The notes: generated by a model from the letters alone, not told the origin. A stretch of 64,000 bases of DNA from Peribacillus sp. Bi96 (GCF_918698115.1 NZ_CAKKLV010000003.1:329244-393243); one strand, 5' to 3'; counted from the first letter of the stretch, positions 53,164-62,910 are shown. Translations and numbers: made by a program.

Positions 53164-54144
53164 TCACGCCCGTTGAGTAGAAATAAAATTTAATACATGT
53201 CGTTTTCCAGGTGCTGCCTGAATAGCTCCTTTTACGGAAGCAGTGAGTGCTCCACTTGCATTTGCAAAAGTAAGTAATCGTTGATGATTTTCACTCACTC
53301 TTTCACATAGATTTTCATTAGATACTTCAAGTGACACTAGTTCGGATAAGAAACCTCCCATAAATGCATCACCTGCCCCTGTTGTATCCGAAACAATTAC
53401 TTTAAATCCTTTGTCTTCATATTCCTCTCCATTTTTCAAATAAATATTTGCGCCATCGCTTCCTTTTGTATATACGACTACCTTCACGTTACCGACAAAA
53501 AGGGATTTAATCGCTTCTTTTTCCTTATTAATATTTGTTATAAAATATAATTCTTCATCGGATACTTTTACAATATCAGCTAGAGGCAAGAAGTTTAGTA
53601 TGGTACGCCGACAGCTTTCTTCATCAGGCCATAAAGGAAGCCGGACATTAGGGTCAAAACTTACAATTCCACCTATTTTATTAAACCTGTCTATCACTTT
53701 TATATGAGTTTGTTTCATTGGACTTTCAACTAAATCCACTGAGCAAAAGTGAAGAAGATCTCCTTGATTAAACCACTCTGACTTCACCTCTTCTGGTGAA
53801 AGTAATAAATCAGCTGTATTCTTTCGATAAAAATTAAAACTTCTTTCTCCGAAATTATCTACAGATACAAATGCTAATCCAGTTTCTCCTTCATCGCTTC
53901 GAATAATATAGGAAGTGTCTACATTATTTCCTCGAAGCACGTCCATTAAATAATCACCAAAATTATCATTAGCTATCTTGGTTAGTATGGCTGAATTTCC
54001 ACCATATTTTGCAATTGCAATCGCAACGTTCATAGGAGCTCCACCGGCAACACGTTCAAAACCAGTAACCTCTTTTAATGATTTTTCTTTTTGAATAGGA
54101 ATAAAATCAATCAATGTCTCACCAAGACAAAAAACCTTTTTCAA
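53164..54144 (-). CDS. scrK: Fructokinase (PfkB family)
   Basis: A 326-residue sugar kinase of the ribokinase/PfkB family: amino-terminal VAGGAPMNVAIAIAKYGG and the ATP/catalytic motif DTTGAGDAFMGGFL with the base Asp. It phosphorylates the fructose set free by the GH32 enzyme encoded just upstream. The TTG at 54144 follows AGGGGTGA; the longer frame has no ribosome site. Last gene of the sucrose operon, 51 bases behind the hydrolase. Other ketohexose kinases look alike, so fructose is taken from context. Confidence 0.85.
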   Translation of the reverse strand: MKKVFCLGETLIDFIPIQKEKSLKEVTGFERVAGGAPMNVAIAIAKYGGNSAILTKIANDNFGDYLMDVLRGNNVDTSYIIRSDEGETGLAFVSVDNFGERSFNFYRKNTADLLLSPEEVKSEWFNQGDLLHFCSVDLVESPMKQTHIKVIDRFNKIGGIVSFDPNVRLPLWPDEESCRRTILNFLPLADIVKVSDEELYFITNINKEKEAIKSLFVGNVKVVVYTKGSDGANIYLKNGEEYEDKGFKVIVSDTTGAGDAFMGGFLSELVSLEVSNENLCERVSENHQRLLTFANASGALTASVKGAIQAAPGKRHVLNFISTQRA

Positions 54145-54195
54145 TGTATTCACCCCTAAACAAGAAACAAGGCTAGACACTTGTTCCTTGTTATT

Positions 54196-55668
54196 TTATT
54201 TCCAAATGTCTTTTAGGTTCCAATAAGTTATTTCCTTGACTTGTACATCACCCTTCACAGTAAATAACTCAATACCTAGTCTATCTTCATTCGGATAGAT
54301 ACGACTTGTCATGGTCGTTTGTCCATCATTCGCAAAGATTTCAATGGAAGATCGATCAATAAATACACGTAGGGAAAGCTCTTTATTTGTCTCAAGTATT
54401 GTGTTTCTAACACCATCTTCCACTTTTCCTGACTTGGAGCAATCAAGTGTTAGCTGTTGTTTATCTAAGTGATACGTTAATACTGTTTCTTCTTGGTTAA
54501 CTCCACGAATCTTTAGACCTACAGATTGAGCACTACAATTAGTTAAGTCAAACACAGCTTTCACTTCAAGTAAATCCTCTTTCGTTTCTACCAAATAGCT
54601 TTCAGAAATGGATTGATTTGTACACTCATTGTGTTCAGAATCACGTAATAAGATTAATTCCTCAACAGGATTCATTAAAATCTTGTTATTATCCCCTAGC
54701 GTTATTTCGCGTGGTAATGTTAAGGCTCCACACCATCCATCTGTTTTTGTTGGCATGTTTGACTCCCACATATCCATCCAACCAATCGCAATTCGACGAC
54801 CTTTATCATCTAATAGTGTTTGAACTGCATAAAAGTCATGTCCATTATCTAATTCAGTAAATGATCCATGAACAAACTCGTTTGTTTCGTAATTATAATC
54901 TCCAACCAAATAACCTGTTTGGAATAGATTATTATATAAATCTCCATTTGATTTAATACCTTGAGGTGAGATCAGTAGAATATATTTTCCATCTAATTCA
55001 AAGAAGTCGGGGCATTCCCACATATATCCAAGTGAGCCGTCACTTTGTGCAAGAACGCCAATGTATTCCCACTTCAGTAAATCATAAGAACGGTATAAAA
55101 TAACTCTTCCGACATTCTCCTTCGTCGAATTTCCTAAAACCATGTACCAGGCATCATTGTGCTTCCACACCTTTGGATCACGGAAGTGATGTGCACTATC
55201 TATTGGTGGTTTAGCAATAACCGGATTTTCTCCAACTTTCTCAAATGTTATGCCATCCGTACTGACCGCAATATTTTGATTTTGATAGAAGAGATCTTTT
55301 TCTTTGTCTGTATAGTGATGTCCTGTATAGATTAGGGTTAGTTCACCATTATTATCAACGGCACTTCCTGAGAAACATCCATCTGTATCACAAGCATCCC
55401 CAGGAGCTAAAGCAATAGGCAAATGCTCCCAATGAATGAGATCTTTACTTTTTACATGGCCCCAATGCATTGGCCCCCAATTTGCATCATATGGATGGCA
55501 TTGATAAAATGCATGGTATTCCCCTTTATACTGTGCGAAACCGTTCGGGTCATTAATCCAGTTAGCTGGGGCCATGATATGGTAACCTAATCGATAACGA
55601 TTATTTATTTTCTTGTTTGCAATCTTCAGTGCCTCTTCAGCCTTTTTAATTCTATTAATTGTTAACAT
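54196..55668 (-). CDS. scrB: GH32 sucrose/fructoside hydrolase
   Basis: A 490-residue cytoplasmic glycoside hydrolase (no signal peptide). The three acidic motifs of GH32 are NWINDPNGFAQY (nucleophile Asp), HFRDPKVW (stabilising Asp) and WECPDFFEL (acid/base Glu); the carboxyl third is the beta-sandwich. It splits sucrose, sucrose-6-phosphate or short fructo-oligosaccharides inside the cell. With no PTS in the operon but ABC and MFS permeases, an unphosphorylated substrate is more likely. Confidence 0.9.
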   Translation of the reverse strand: MLTINRIKKAEEALKIANKKINNRYRLGYHIMAPANWINDPNGFAQYKGEYHAFYQCHPYDANWGPMHWGHVKSKDLIHWEHLPIALAPGDACDTDGCFSGSAVDNNGELTLIYTGHHYTDKEKDLFYQNQNIAVSTDGITFEKVGENPVIAKPPIDSAHHFRDPKVWKHNDAWYMVLGNSTKENVGRVILYRSYDLLKWEYIGVLAQSDGSLGYMWECPDFFELDGKYILLISPQGIKSNGDLYNNLFQTGYLVGDYNYETNEFVHGSFTELDNGHDFYAVQTLLDDKGRRIAIGWMDMWESNMPTKTDGWCGALTLPREITLGDNNKILMNPVEELILLRDSEHNECTNQSISESYLVETKEDLLEVKAVFDLTNCSAQSVGLKIRGVNQEETVLTYHLDKQQLTLDCSKSGKVEDGVRNTILETNKELSLRVFIDRSSIEIFANDGQTTMTSRIYPNEDRLGIELFTVKGDVQVKEITYWNLKDIWK

Positions 55669-55680
55669 AATAACATCCTC

Positions 55681-56922
55681 CTATATTATCTTTCGTAACC
55701 TTTCCACATTGCCATTTAAGCCTTTGCTTTCTTTAGAACCTAATAAAGTAAAGATTGAAATAATGGTAAAACAGAAAACCATGATTCCCATGATGAGATA
55801 GGTATGACGAAATCCTACACTGTCGTATAATCTACCTGCGAGTGGTGAAAGAATAGATGCACCTACCTGAGAGGCAAATTGGAAACCAACTAGATAGAGC
55901 ACAGAAGATAAACGTGTATCAAAATTCGCTGCTAAATATTTAAAAATAGCAATTAGCATAATAGGCAATTCTAGAGCATGAATTAATTTCATGGAAGAAA
56001 TTCCGATTGGTCCAACAACAATTCCAGAACCGATGATTCGGAAGGACATTAAAAATCCTGCTAGAATTAAACTATTCTTTACACCAAACTTTTTTACGAT
56101 AAACGGTGCAAGAAACATCATTCCAGCCTCTAAAAATACTTGAAATGAGTTTAGGTATCCAAATACTTGATTGCCTAACGCTTCAGTCGGAAATAAAGAT
56201 GCGTAATAAAGAGGGAATTGCTGATCATAAACACTGTAGATGCATGTCACCCCAATAATGTACATCATGAAAAACCAGAAATCTTTTAATAGAAAAAGAT
56301 GTCCAACGTCTTTTAGATTAATAGAGTTGGCTCTATTCATTTCTTGATCTGTCATTTCTATTTTCACAGACATAATAATGGCCACTAATATGATGGCCGA
56401 AACAGATGCAACCCAGAAATTGATATTTGGATTAATATTAAACAGCTGTCCTGCGAAAAATGTAGCTGCCGCCCACCCTAGAGAACCCCACATTCTTGAT
56501 TTTCCATATTCGAAATCATATTTACGGCTAATCTTTTCAATATAGGATTCAATCGCTCCAATCCCTGCTAGAAAAGCAACTGCTAAATAGATTCCTCCAA
56601 CAATTGCGCCCCAAAAGACATTGTATTTTAATAATGGTCCATAGATGAAAATATAAAATGGTCCTACAAATACGAGCAGCAAACTAATAAAAGTTAATAC
56701 ATTTTTCTTTAAACCTATTTTGTCAGATATATAACCATATAGTGGCTGCATACATAAGGCGAAGATAGCGTTTACAGAAAAGATAATACCTGTAGCTGAC
56801 CCACTTAAGTTTATTTCTTGTCCTAACCAAATGGAAAATAAAGAGTAACTAGAAGACCAAGTAAAAAAGAAAAAGAAAAAATACGCACTTAACATCCAAT
56901 ACAGATTTTTCGGACTTTTCAA
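55681..56922 (-). CDS. MFS oligosaccharide:H+ symporter (LacY/CscB type)
   Basis: A 413-residue permease with 12 helices. It begins at a TTG (56922) with AAGGAGC upstream; residues encoded before that are not supported. The LacY-family features are FTWSSSYSLFSIWLGQEI in helix 1, PLYGYISDKIGLKKNVL in the 2-3 loop, and EYGKSRMWGSLGWA in helix 5. It probably carries sucrose with protons and adds a second route beside the ABC system of the same operon. Confidence 0.83.
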   Translation of the reverse strand: MKSPKNLYWMLSAYFFFFFFTWSSSYSLFSIWLGQEINLSGSATGIIFSVNAIFALCMQPLYGYISDKIGLKKNVLTFISLLLVFVGPFYIFIYGPLLKYNVFWGAIVGGIYLAVAFLAGIGAIESYIEKISRKYDFEYGKSRMWGSLGWAAATFFAGQLFNINPNINFWVASVSAIILVAIIMSVKIEMTDQEMNRANSINLKDVGHLFLLKDFWFFMMYIIGVTCIYSVYDQQFPLYYASLFPTEALGNQVFGYLNSFQVFLEAGMMFLAPFIVKKFGVKNSLILAGFLMSFRIIGSGIVVGPIGISSMKLIHALELPIMLIAIFKYLAANFDTRLSSVLYLVGFQFASQVGASILSPLAGRLYDSVGFRHTYLIMGIMVFCFTIISIFTLLGSKESKGLNGNVERLRKII

Positions 56923-57041
56923 TTTAATCGCTCCTTTTACTAGACATGTGAAAAGAAATGAATAACTAGTTAACGATATGAAAAAGAAGAAATAGAAATG
57001 TGAATTTAAGTCCATACATGGTTGTTAATGATGATACACCT

Positions 57042-57890
57042 CTATTTAATGCCTGTACCTGAACCGCCAATCCCCTCTAAAATATAACGTTGAGCCACAA
57101 TATAGATAATAATCAATGGAACGGTGGATATCGTCAGTACAGCCATGACTTGATTAGTATAAACCGGATCTGTACTATTAATTGCTGTAATCGCTACTTG
57201 GATCGGAAATTTCGACTTGTCTGTCAAGACCATCAGAGGCCAGATATAATCATTCCAACTTCCGATGAAAGCCAATGTCCCAACAGTGGCAACGGCTGGT
57301 TTAGACATCGGTAGCATGACCCGCCAGAATACTTGCCATGTATTTGCCCCATCCAATTTAGCCGATTCAATAATCTCTGTTGGAATAGCCATAAAAAAGT
57401 TTCGGAACAAATAGATATTGAATGCCCCTGCCAACGTTGGCAAAATAACCGCAAGACGTGTATCCACTAATCCAATGCTATGAATAATGGTAAATTGAGA
57501 GATTAAGATGGTTTCAAATGGCACGATCAAAATAGCCAATAAAAGACCAAACAGCACTTTTTTTCCACTAAAATTAAGTTTAGCAAATGCATAGCCCGCC
57601 ATCCCATTGATAATTATGGAACCAACTGCTACACACAAACCATAAAACAAACTGTTGCCGATATAAACTAGTAAATGAAATCGTAACAGAACTTGATTGT
57701 AGGATACAAACCAGTCTGATGGATGAAATGATGGCAGGAAAGCCTTAATGTTGCTCATATTGTTATAAATTTCCGCTTCTGGTTTCATCGAGGATGCGAC
57801 CATCCAAAACAGCGGAAAAATAAATAGCACTGCGAGCAAAACCAGGCAAATGTATTCTAAAATCGTTAGAGGCCCGAATTTCCGTCTCAT
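57042..57890 (-). CDS. Carbohydrate ABC permease (MalG type)
   Basis: A 282-residue permease with six helices and the EAA loop ESAKLDGANTWQVFWRVMLP at about residue 190. A short carboxyl end GGSGTGIK is typical of MalG-like subunits. Its ATG overlaps the stop of the partner permease (TGATG). It forms the channel for the sugar bound by the operon's lipoprotein. Confidence 0.9.
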   Translation of the reverse strand: MRRKFGPLTILEYICLVLLAVLFIFPLFWMVASSMKPEAEIYNNMSNIKAFLPSFHPSDWFVSYNQVLLRFHLLVYIGNSLFYGLCVAVGSIIINGMAGYAFAKLNFSGKKVLFGLLLAILIVPFETILISQFTIIHSIGLVDTRLAVILPTLAGAFNIYLFRNFFMAIPTEIIESAKLDGANTWQVFWRVMLPMSKPAVATVGTLAFIGSWNDYIWPLMVLTDKSKFPIQVAITAINSTDPVYTNQVMAVLTISTVPLIIIYIVAQRYILEGIGGSGTGIK

Positions 57891-58834
57891 CAGTCTTCAT
57901 CCTCCTTCACCAGTTTACGTTGCGTAATCGTAACCAATCCGATAATCGTCCCAAACAAGAGAGCAATTGAACTGGCATAACCAACCATGCGGTCCGTAAA
58001 ACCAGTTTGATAAATATAATAGACAACCGTCATGGTGGAATTCACTGGTCCGCCTTGCGTCATAACCATTGGTTGAACCAACAGCTTGAATGCGCCAATT
58101 AATGTGGTAATAAATATAAAAATTGAAGTTGGTTTCAACAAAGGTAACGTAATGTAAATAAATCGTTGCCATTTATTCATTCCGTCTAACTGTGCCGCCT
58201 CATAAACATCACCAGGGATATTCTGCAGTCCTGCTAGAAAAATCAGCATCTGAAAGCCAGCTCCTTGCCAAGCCGAAACCACAACAATTGTAAATATCGC
58301 CTGCTTAGGACTTGTCAAAAACGGTTGCGCTGAAATGCCGAAGTATGTGAGTACGTTATTAATAATCCCTTCATTTGGGTTCAACAAATACAACCATAGA
58401 ACAGAGATAACGACAAGTGACATGACAACTGGACTAAAGTAAGCTACTTTAAAAAACGTGTTTGCTTTCCGTTGTTTATTTAACAGGAGGGCCAGCCCAA
58501 GAGCTGCCCCAATCTGCAACGGAATCACCCAAACGACAAATTCTAGTGTGTTCACCAAGCTTTTCAGAAAAATTGGGTCCTGGAATAGATTGATGAAATT
58601 GTCCAATCCGACAAATGTACGCATATTGGGTGTTAATAAATAATAATCCGTAAACGCATAATAGACTGACATAATAGACGGAATAACAAGGAACATCGAT
58701 AAAAGTAACAACGCCGGCCCCAAAAACGTATATGCAACAACATTTTCTTTCCACAGAATTTTATTCTTGATTCTCCCCTCTGGTCTCAGAAATGTATAGA
58801 CAGTCCTATTTTCTTTCCATCCAATTTTACTCAT
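57890..58834 (-). CDS. Carbohydrate ABC permease (MalF type)
   Basis: A 314-residue permease with six helices and the EAA loop EAAQLDGMNKWQRFIYITLP. The amino end carries an imperfect duplication: GWKENRTVYTFLRPEG is followed by LWKENVVAYTFLGPAL, the second being the normal start of helix 1. The start follows GAAGGAGGAAC. No ATPase gene is in the operon, so a shared MsmX-type ATPase must be supplied from elsewhere. Confidence 0.88.
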   Translation of the reverse strand: MSKIGWKENRTVYTFLRPEGRIKNKILWKENVVAYTFLGPALLLLSMFLVIPSIMSVYYAFTDYYLLTPNMRTFVGLDNFINLFQDPIFLKSLVNTLEFVVWVIPLQIGAALGLALLLNKQRKANTFFKVAYFSPVVMSLVVISVLWLYLLNPNEGIINNVLTYFGISAQPFLTSPKQAIFTIVVVSAWQGAGFQMLIFLAGLQNIPGDVYEAAQLDGMNKWQRFIYITLPLLKPTSIFIFITTLIGAFKLLVQPMVMTQGGPVNSTMTVVYYIYQTGFTDRMVGYASSIALLFGTIIGLVTITQRKLVKEDED

Positions 58835-58845
58835 AGTTCCTCCTT

Positions 58846-60153
58846 CTAATTGGCCTTATCGATAGCTGATTGCATTTCTTTCGCATGTGTATCCAATACT
58901 TTTTGGATATCTTTATTTTGATCATAGAAGCTGATGTCATCGATTGTTTGTTGGAAAGCACGCGTGACTTGCGGATAAGCCGGTGTAACGGGACGTGCGT
59001 GTCCTGTTTCTTTCAATTGTTTCAGGAAGACATTCATTTGAACTGAGAACTCTTTTACCATCACTTTTTCAGAAGAGTATCGTACTGGTAGTGCTCCAAT
59101 TGTACGGCTCAGTTCCACATTCGAATCTTTGTTTGTCATCCAGTCAACTAATTTTGCAGCCCATTCTTTATTTTCGGACGTTTGTGTCATCGCAAATTGC
59201 CAACTACCTGAAGGAGAAACTAGTTTCTTTGTTTTTGGTGATACAGGATATGGCATAACGCCATAATCTACCTTTGGGTAGTTTGTTTTCATATCAGTTA
59301 CTGTCCATACTCCACTAAACTTCATTGAATATTTTTCCGTTTCAAACGCTTGTTTAACTGGCGTTCGTGTCGTATAACCTTCTTTCAACATTGTTTGAAT
59401 AAAAGTCATCGCTTCAACAGTAGTTTTTTTATTGAAGACACCATCTGCTTTCTTTCCATCTTTCGAGATGATATCCCCATCAGCTGACCAGACAAAAGGA
59501 GTTAGCGCATACGTCAACATTTCGTCTTTCGACTGTAATTGCATATCAATAGCTGGTTTGTCGTATTTTTCTTTCAACGTTTTACAAAGAGCAAGGAATT
59601 GGTCCCATGTCCAGGGATTGTCAACTGTTGGTAGCGTATTCAAATCTACGCCCGCCTCTTGTAACATTCTTTTATTGTAGTAAATCCCCACAGATGATTC
59701 ACTAACACCAATTGCATACAGCTTGTCTTTATAAGTTCCTTGTTGCTTAATACTTGGCAGCAAATCCTCTTGATCTTTTACATACTCATCCAATGGTGCA
59801 ATGACACCAGATTTCGCGTAAGCAGCTGTATTTGGTCCGTCCAAAGTAATAACATCCGGCAACGTGCTGGTTGTAAGGGCCGCGTTTACTTTGTCTTCAT
59901 AACCACCGCCATTTCCGCTACGTGGAATAAATTCAATTTTAGCTTTGATATTGTCAGAAGAATACTTCTTATTGAAGGCTTCAACCCGTTTTTTATACAC
60001 TTTTCCTTCTTCATTATCATCAGATATGTGTACCCACATCGTAATCGTCTTTTTACCATCACTATTTACGCTTTCGCTTTTGCTGCAGCCCACCGCAGCG
60101 AACATCAGTAATAAAGATATACTTACTACTAGCCATTTCTTCATACCTTTCAC
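58846..60153 (-). CDS. Carbohydrate ABC substrate-binding lipoprotein
   Basis: A 435-residue family 1 binding protein with signal peptide and lipobox FAAVGCSKS (Cys about 23). The mature part has TITMWVHISDDNEEG and KFSGVWTVTDMK, typical of sugar-binding lipoproteins. It captures sucrose or fructo-oligosaccharide outside the cell (inferred from neighbours). First gene of the operon, behind the regulated promoter; 11 bases separate it from the permease gene. Confidence 0.88.
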   Translation of the reverse strand: MKGMKKWLVVSISLLLMFAAVGCSKSESVNSDGKKTITMWVHISDDNEEGKVYKKRVEAFNKKYSSDNIKAKIEFIPRSGNGGGYEDKVNAALTTSTLPDVITLDGPNTAAYAKSGVIAPLDEYVKDQEDLLPSIKQQGTYKDKLYAIGVSESSVGIYYNKRMLQEAGVDLNTLPTVDNPWTWDQFLALCKTLKEKYDKPAIDMQLQSKDEMLTYALTPFVWSADGDIISKDGKKADGVFNKKTTVEAMTFIQTMLKEGYTTRTPVKQAFETEKYSMKFSGVWTVTDMKTNYPKVDYGVMPYPVSPKTKKLVSPSGSWQFAMTQTSENKEWAAKLVDWMTNKDSNVELSRTIGALPVRYSSEKVMVKEFSVQMNVFLKQLKETGHARPVTPAYPQVTRAFQQTIDDISFYDQNKDIQKVLDTHAKEMQSAIDKAN

Positions 60154-60188
60154 TTCCCCCTCATATGTCTTTCGTCTAAAAAAAACTT

Positions 60189-60202
60189 ATAAAAGCGCTT
60201 TC
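60189..60202 (-). promoter_or_regulatory. Catabolite-responsive element (cre)
   Basis: TGAAAGCGCTTTTA on the minus strand matches the Bacillus cre consensus closely and lies just behind the predicted transcript start, where CcpA would block the sucrose operon in the presence of glucose. Confidence 0.75.
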
Positions 60203-60207
60203 AATAG

Positions 60208-60246
60208 TAGTTTATGTCAACCGGTTACATATGTCAACCGGTTGAC
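60208..60246 (-). promoter_or_regulatory. scrR box: Sucrose operon promoter with two LacI-type operators
   Basis: TTGACA (60231-60236) and TAAACT (60208-60213) have a 17-base spacer. TGTCAACCGGTTGACA (60231-60246, perfect palindrome) covers the -35 box and TGTCAACCGGTTACA (60214-60228) fills the spacer. The central CCGG with flanking AA/TT is that of LacI-family operators, so the divergent regulator should bind both. Confidence 0.78.
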
Positions 60247-60605
60247 AGTTATTTTTCGAAAAATCAGATATTAATTTTTGTGTATTTGACTCTAACTCTT
60301 GCACATATTAGTACTTTTCTCTAAAATAGGTGCGTGATCAGACTAATCTGAAATTATTTTATTATAGGGTTTTCCTAGTAGGTGACAGATTATGATATGC
60401 TATTAAACAGTTTATTATTGAATTTTTCATTTTTATCACCTTCGCTCTTTATACAATATTGATTCCAATGTTTAATATCTCTGTGAAACAACTGAGAAAA
60501 TCTCAGTATCCAATCAATAGACAAAAACATGTAAACTTTATTCAAATGAGTAGTTAAAAAAGTTAAATAAAATGGATGTTTCTTAATAAGGTAGGAGGAC
60601 ATGAA

Positions 60606-61580
60606 ATGAAGCCTAACATTCACGATGTGGCAAAAATAGCAGGTGTTTCATCAACAACAGTTTCCCGTGTATTAAATAACCGCGGTTACATAAGTGAAAA
60701 AACAAAAGAAAAGGTTTATAAAGCGATGGAAGAGATTAATTATTTTCCAAACGATTTAGCCCGTTCTCTATTTAATAAACGAACTAATTTAATAGGACTA
60801 ATTATTCCAAATTCAAGTAACCCATTTTACGGTGAACTAGCCTTTCATATTGAAAGCATCTGCGCTTCATTAGGCTATAAATTGTTACTTTGTAACAGCT
60901 TAAACCGTATAGATAAAGAAGAAAAATATTTAGAAATGCTCATACGTAATCAGGTAGATGGAGTAGTCGTTGTGACATATAATCGAGGTATACTAAATTA
61001 TGAGAAGCAGAATCTTTCTGTTGTAGCGATTGACCACTATTTATCGAAAAACATCCCTGTTGTTGGCTCTGACAATTATGGCGGAGGAAAACAAGCTACA
61101 GAATTATTATTAATGAAAGGTTGTCAGTATATTGTTCATATAAATGGACCAATTGAGCTTCAAACACCAGCAAACTTAAGAAGAATAGCGTATGAGGATG
61201 TTATGAAGGAACATGGTAGACTACCAATTACATATGAAGTTTCACCTCATCAAAATCATCAAGAAGTAATCTCTAAGCTTTTTGATGAACATCCAGAAGT
61301 AGATGGGATCTTTGCAAGTGATGATTTAATCGCGGCATCTGTTATAGCTGAATCTAAAAAACGGGGAAAGGATATACCAACGCAATTAAAAGTTGTCGGT
61401 TATGATGGAACAGAAGCCGTTCAAGTTATACTGCCAGAATTGACAACCATACAACAACCAATTGATTTAATTGCCAAGACAGCAATTGATATTTTATTAA
61501 AACAAATTGAAGGTGAATTTAACAATTTTCCGTTTGAGACCTATCTGCCTGTTAAACTTTTAGAAGGTGGAACGACTTAA
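60606..61580 (+). CDS. scrR: LacI-family repressor of the sucrose operon
   Basis: A 324-residue repressor. Residues 1-50 carry the LacI helix-turn-helix and hinge (IHDVAKIAGVSSTTVSRVLN, then NYFPNDLARSLFNKRTNLIG), and the rest is the periplasmic-binding-protein-like sensor (SNPFYGELAFHIES, GIFASDDLIAASV, VGYDGTEAVQVI). The ATG at 60606 has GGAGG seven bases upstream; an earlier frame start is not supported. It is divergent from the sucrose operon, whose promoter holds two matching operators. Confidence 0.88.
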   Translation: MKPNIHDVAKIAGVSSTTVSRVLNNRGYISEKTKEKVYKAMEEINYFPNDLARSLFNKRTNLIGLIIPNSSNPFYGELAFHIESICASLGYKLLLCNSLNRIDKEEKYLEMLIRNQVDGVVVVTYNRGILNYEKQNLSVVAIDHYLSKNIPVVGSDNYGGGKQATELLLMKGCQYIVHINGPIELQTPANLRRIAYEDVMKEHGRLPITYEVSPHQNHQEVISKLFDEHPEVDGIFASDDLIAASVIAESKKRGKDIPTQLKVVGYDGTEAVQVILPELTTIQQPIDLIAKTAIDILLKQIEGEFNNFPFETYLPVKLLEGGTT

Positions 61581-61613
61581 TTTATTGTATTTGTATGATG
61601 GTTTTGGAGGTGT

Positions 61614-61627
61614 CAAAACCGGTTTTG
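61614..61627. promoter_or_regulatory. Extra LacI-like palindrome behind the repressor gene
   Basis: CAAAACCGGTTTTG is a perfect 14-base palindrome with the CCGG centre of the operators at 60.2 kb, 34 bases behind the repressor stop. It could be a remote operator or mark a lost promoter. Confidence 0.4.
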
Positions 61628-61737
61628 GTGCAAATACAAAGACGAATAGAAAAAAATTGTAGATTCACTCTAAATAGATAGTTATAAAAAAGAAACTGTA
61701 TTACTTGAAGGGAGTCAGTTCACTTATTTTGTCTGAA

Positions 61738-61761
61738 AATGTGTACTTTTTCGAACAGGAT
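61738..61761. repeat. Second res-like half site
   Basis: GTGTACTTTTTCGAACAGGAT differs in only two bases from the end of the repeat at 52971-52991 (GTGTACTTTTACGAACGGGAT). The two places flank the sucrose operon. Confidence 0.5.
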
Positions 61762-61853
61762 AGACAGATCAAATTAATATTTTAACCCGTTAACGTTTTG
61801 AGTCTATTCTTAGCCTCGCCCTTTTTATATAGGAGTGGAGATAGTATAGTTTC

Positions 61854-62110
61854 ATGGACACATTTTAGTTAAGTCCTTACTATGATTTTTGAGAGGATGT
61901 GTCCGTCTTGTATAGGTAAAAAATATAATAATGAATTCAAGTAGACTATAGTAGATCTTTATCACTTGGGTAATTCAGTCAAAGAATTAAGCGGCTAATA
62001 TAGCGTATCAGAAGTTACCATTTATAAATGGGTTAAAGAATTTAATCCTATCGTTTTGGGGAAGAGTCCATGACTCCAAAGAAATGAAAAGCGGAAAATA
62101 AAATTGCTCC
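61854..62110 (+). mobile_element. IS3-family element relic (orfA)
   Basis: TGGACACATTTTAG near 61855 looks like an element end. From 61918 the plus strand reads KKYNNEFK, stop, TIVDLYHLGNSVKELSG, stop, YSVSEVTIYKWVKEFNPI, the helix-turn-helix part of an IS3-type OrfA with two stops and no start. The rest of the transposase is gone. Confidence 0.75.
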
Positions 62111-62249
62111 AACAGGCAAAGACCGAGGCTAGGAAAAAACTATGAATAAAGAGGAAAAGAAAAATAGAAGATGGGCAGCATTAATATTAAGTTAATTTTG
62201 AATGTAATGGCTTTTGTGTTAACCACATTTTCAGGTTAAAACGGGAGAG

Positions 62250-62299
62250 CAAACAAGGCTGCACCAGATTTTTTCCGTTTCGGGCAGCCTTGTTTGTTT
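62250..62299 (+). terminator. Intrinsic terminator
   Basis: AAACAAGGCTGC and GCAGCCTTGTTT pair over a 21-base loop, with a T-rich tail on the plus strand. No intact gene precedes it, so it probably belongs to lost DNA. Confidence 0.6.
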
Positions 62300-62606
62300 A
62301 TTCCCGACAGCCGGTAGTCGTCTGCCCGGCTTGTATAATAACGACACTCAGGTACCATCTAGATTAATAGTATCAGTATGTCCAAGATTTAGAGATTAAT
62401 TGCTATTATTGAAGTTTTTGCACCAGAACCTCCGTGAATCATACGAAAGGTTTTCTTAGTTTTATAATTGCCCTATTAATTTATGGCTCTACCCTTAAAA
62501 ACGGGAATTTGTCTAAAATTCTGGTTAATTAAATAACTGCCTTGTCATATCTCCTTTTATATTCTGGATGAGGATATCATACAGCTTAGTTTAATCAAAA
62601 CCTCAT

Positions 62607-62759
62607 TTACTTATGATATGGTTCACCACCATTAACCTTAAACTCAAACGCAATTTTTAGAAAAATACGATTCTTAATAAATCGATCACTTGAATTAGCA
62701 ATTAATAGAATCCCAAATAGAACTAGGACACTATAAAATAAGAAAGTATTCATATACAT
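62607..62759 (-). CDS. Small membrane peptide, 50 residues
   Basis: An ATG at 62759 follows TTGAGGTTAA and opens MYMNTFLFYSVLVLFGILLI, then a basic tail. One membrane helix is likely. Family not recognised. Low confidence because of size. Confidence 0.35.
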   Translation of the reverse strand: MYMNTFLFYSVLVLFGILLIANSSDRFIKNRIFLKIAFEFKVNGGEPYHK

Positions 62760-62910
62760 TTAACCTCAACTTTATAGGGATTTTACATATTCGTATGGAT
62801 TTGTTTTCCCGAATATATAGAATCGCTTTCCTTTTTTATTATAAGATTTGAATCACTCCTGCCCCTTTAGTTGCATAAAGAAAAAGAGGCAGCCCCGATT
62901 TCAGCTAACG

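Noticed and set aside
59740..60111. Plus-strand ORF of 123 codons
   Set aside because: Antisense to the binding-protein gene including its signal peptide; no ribosome site.
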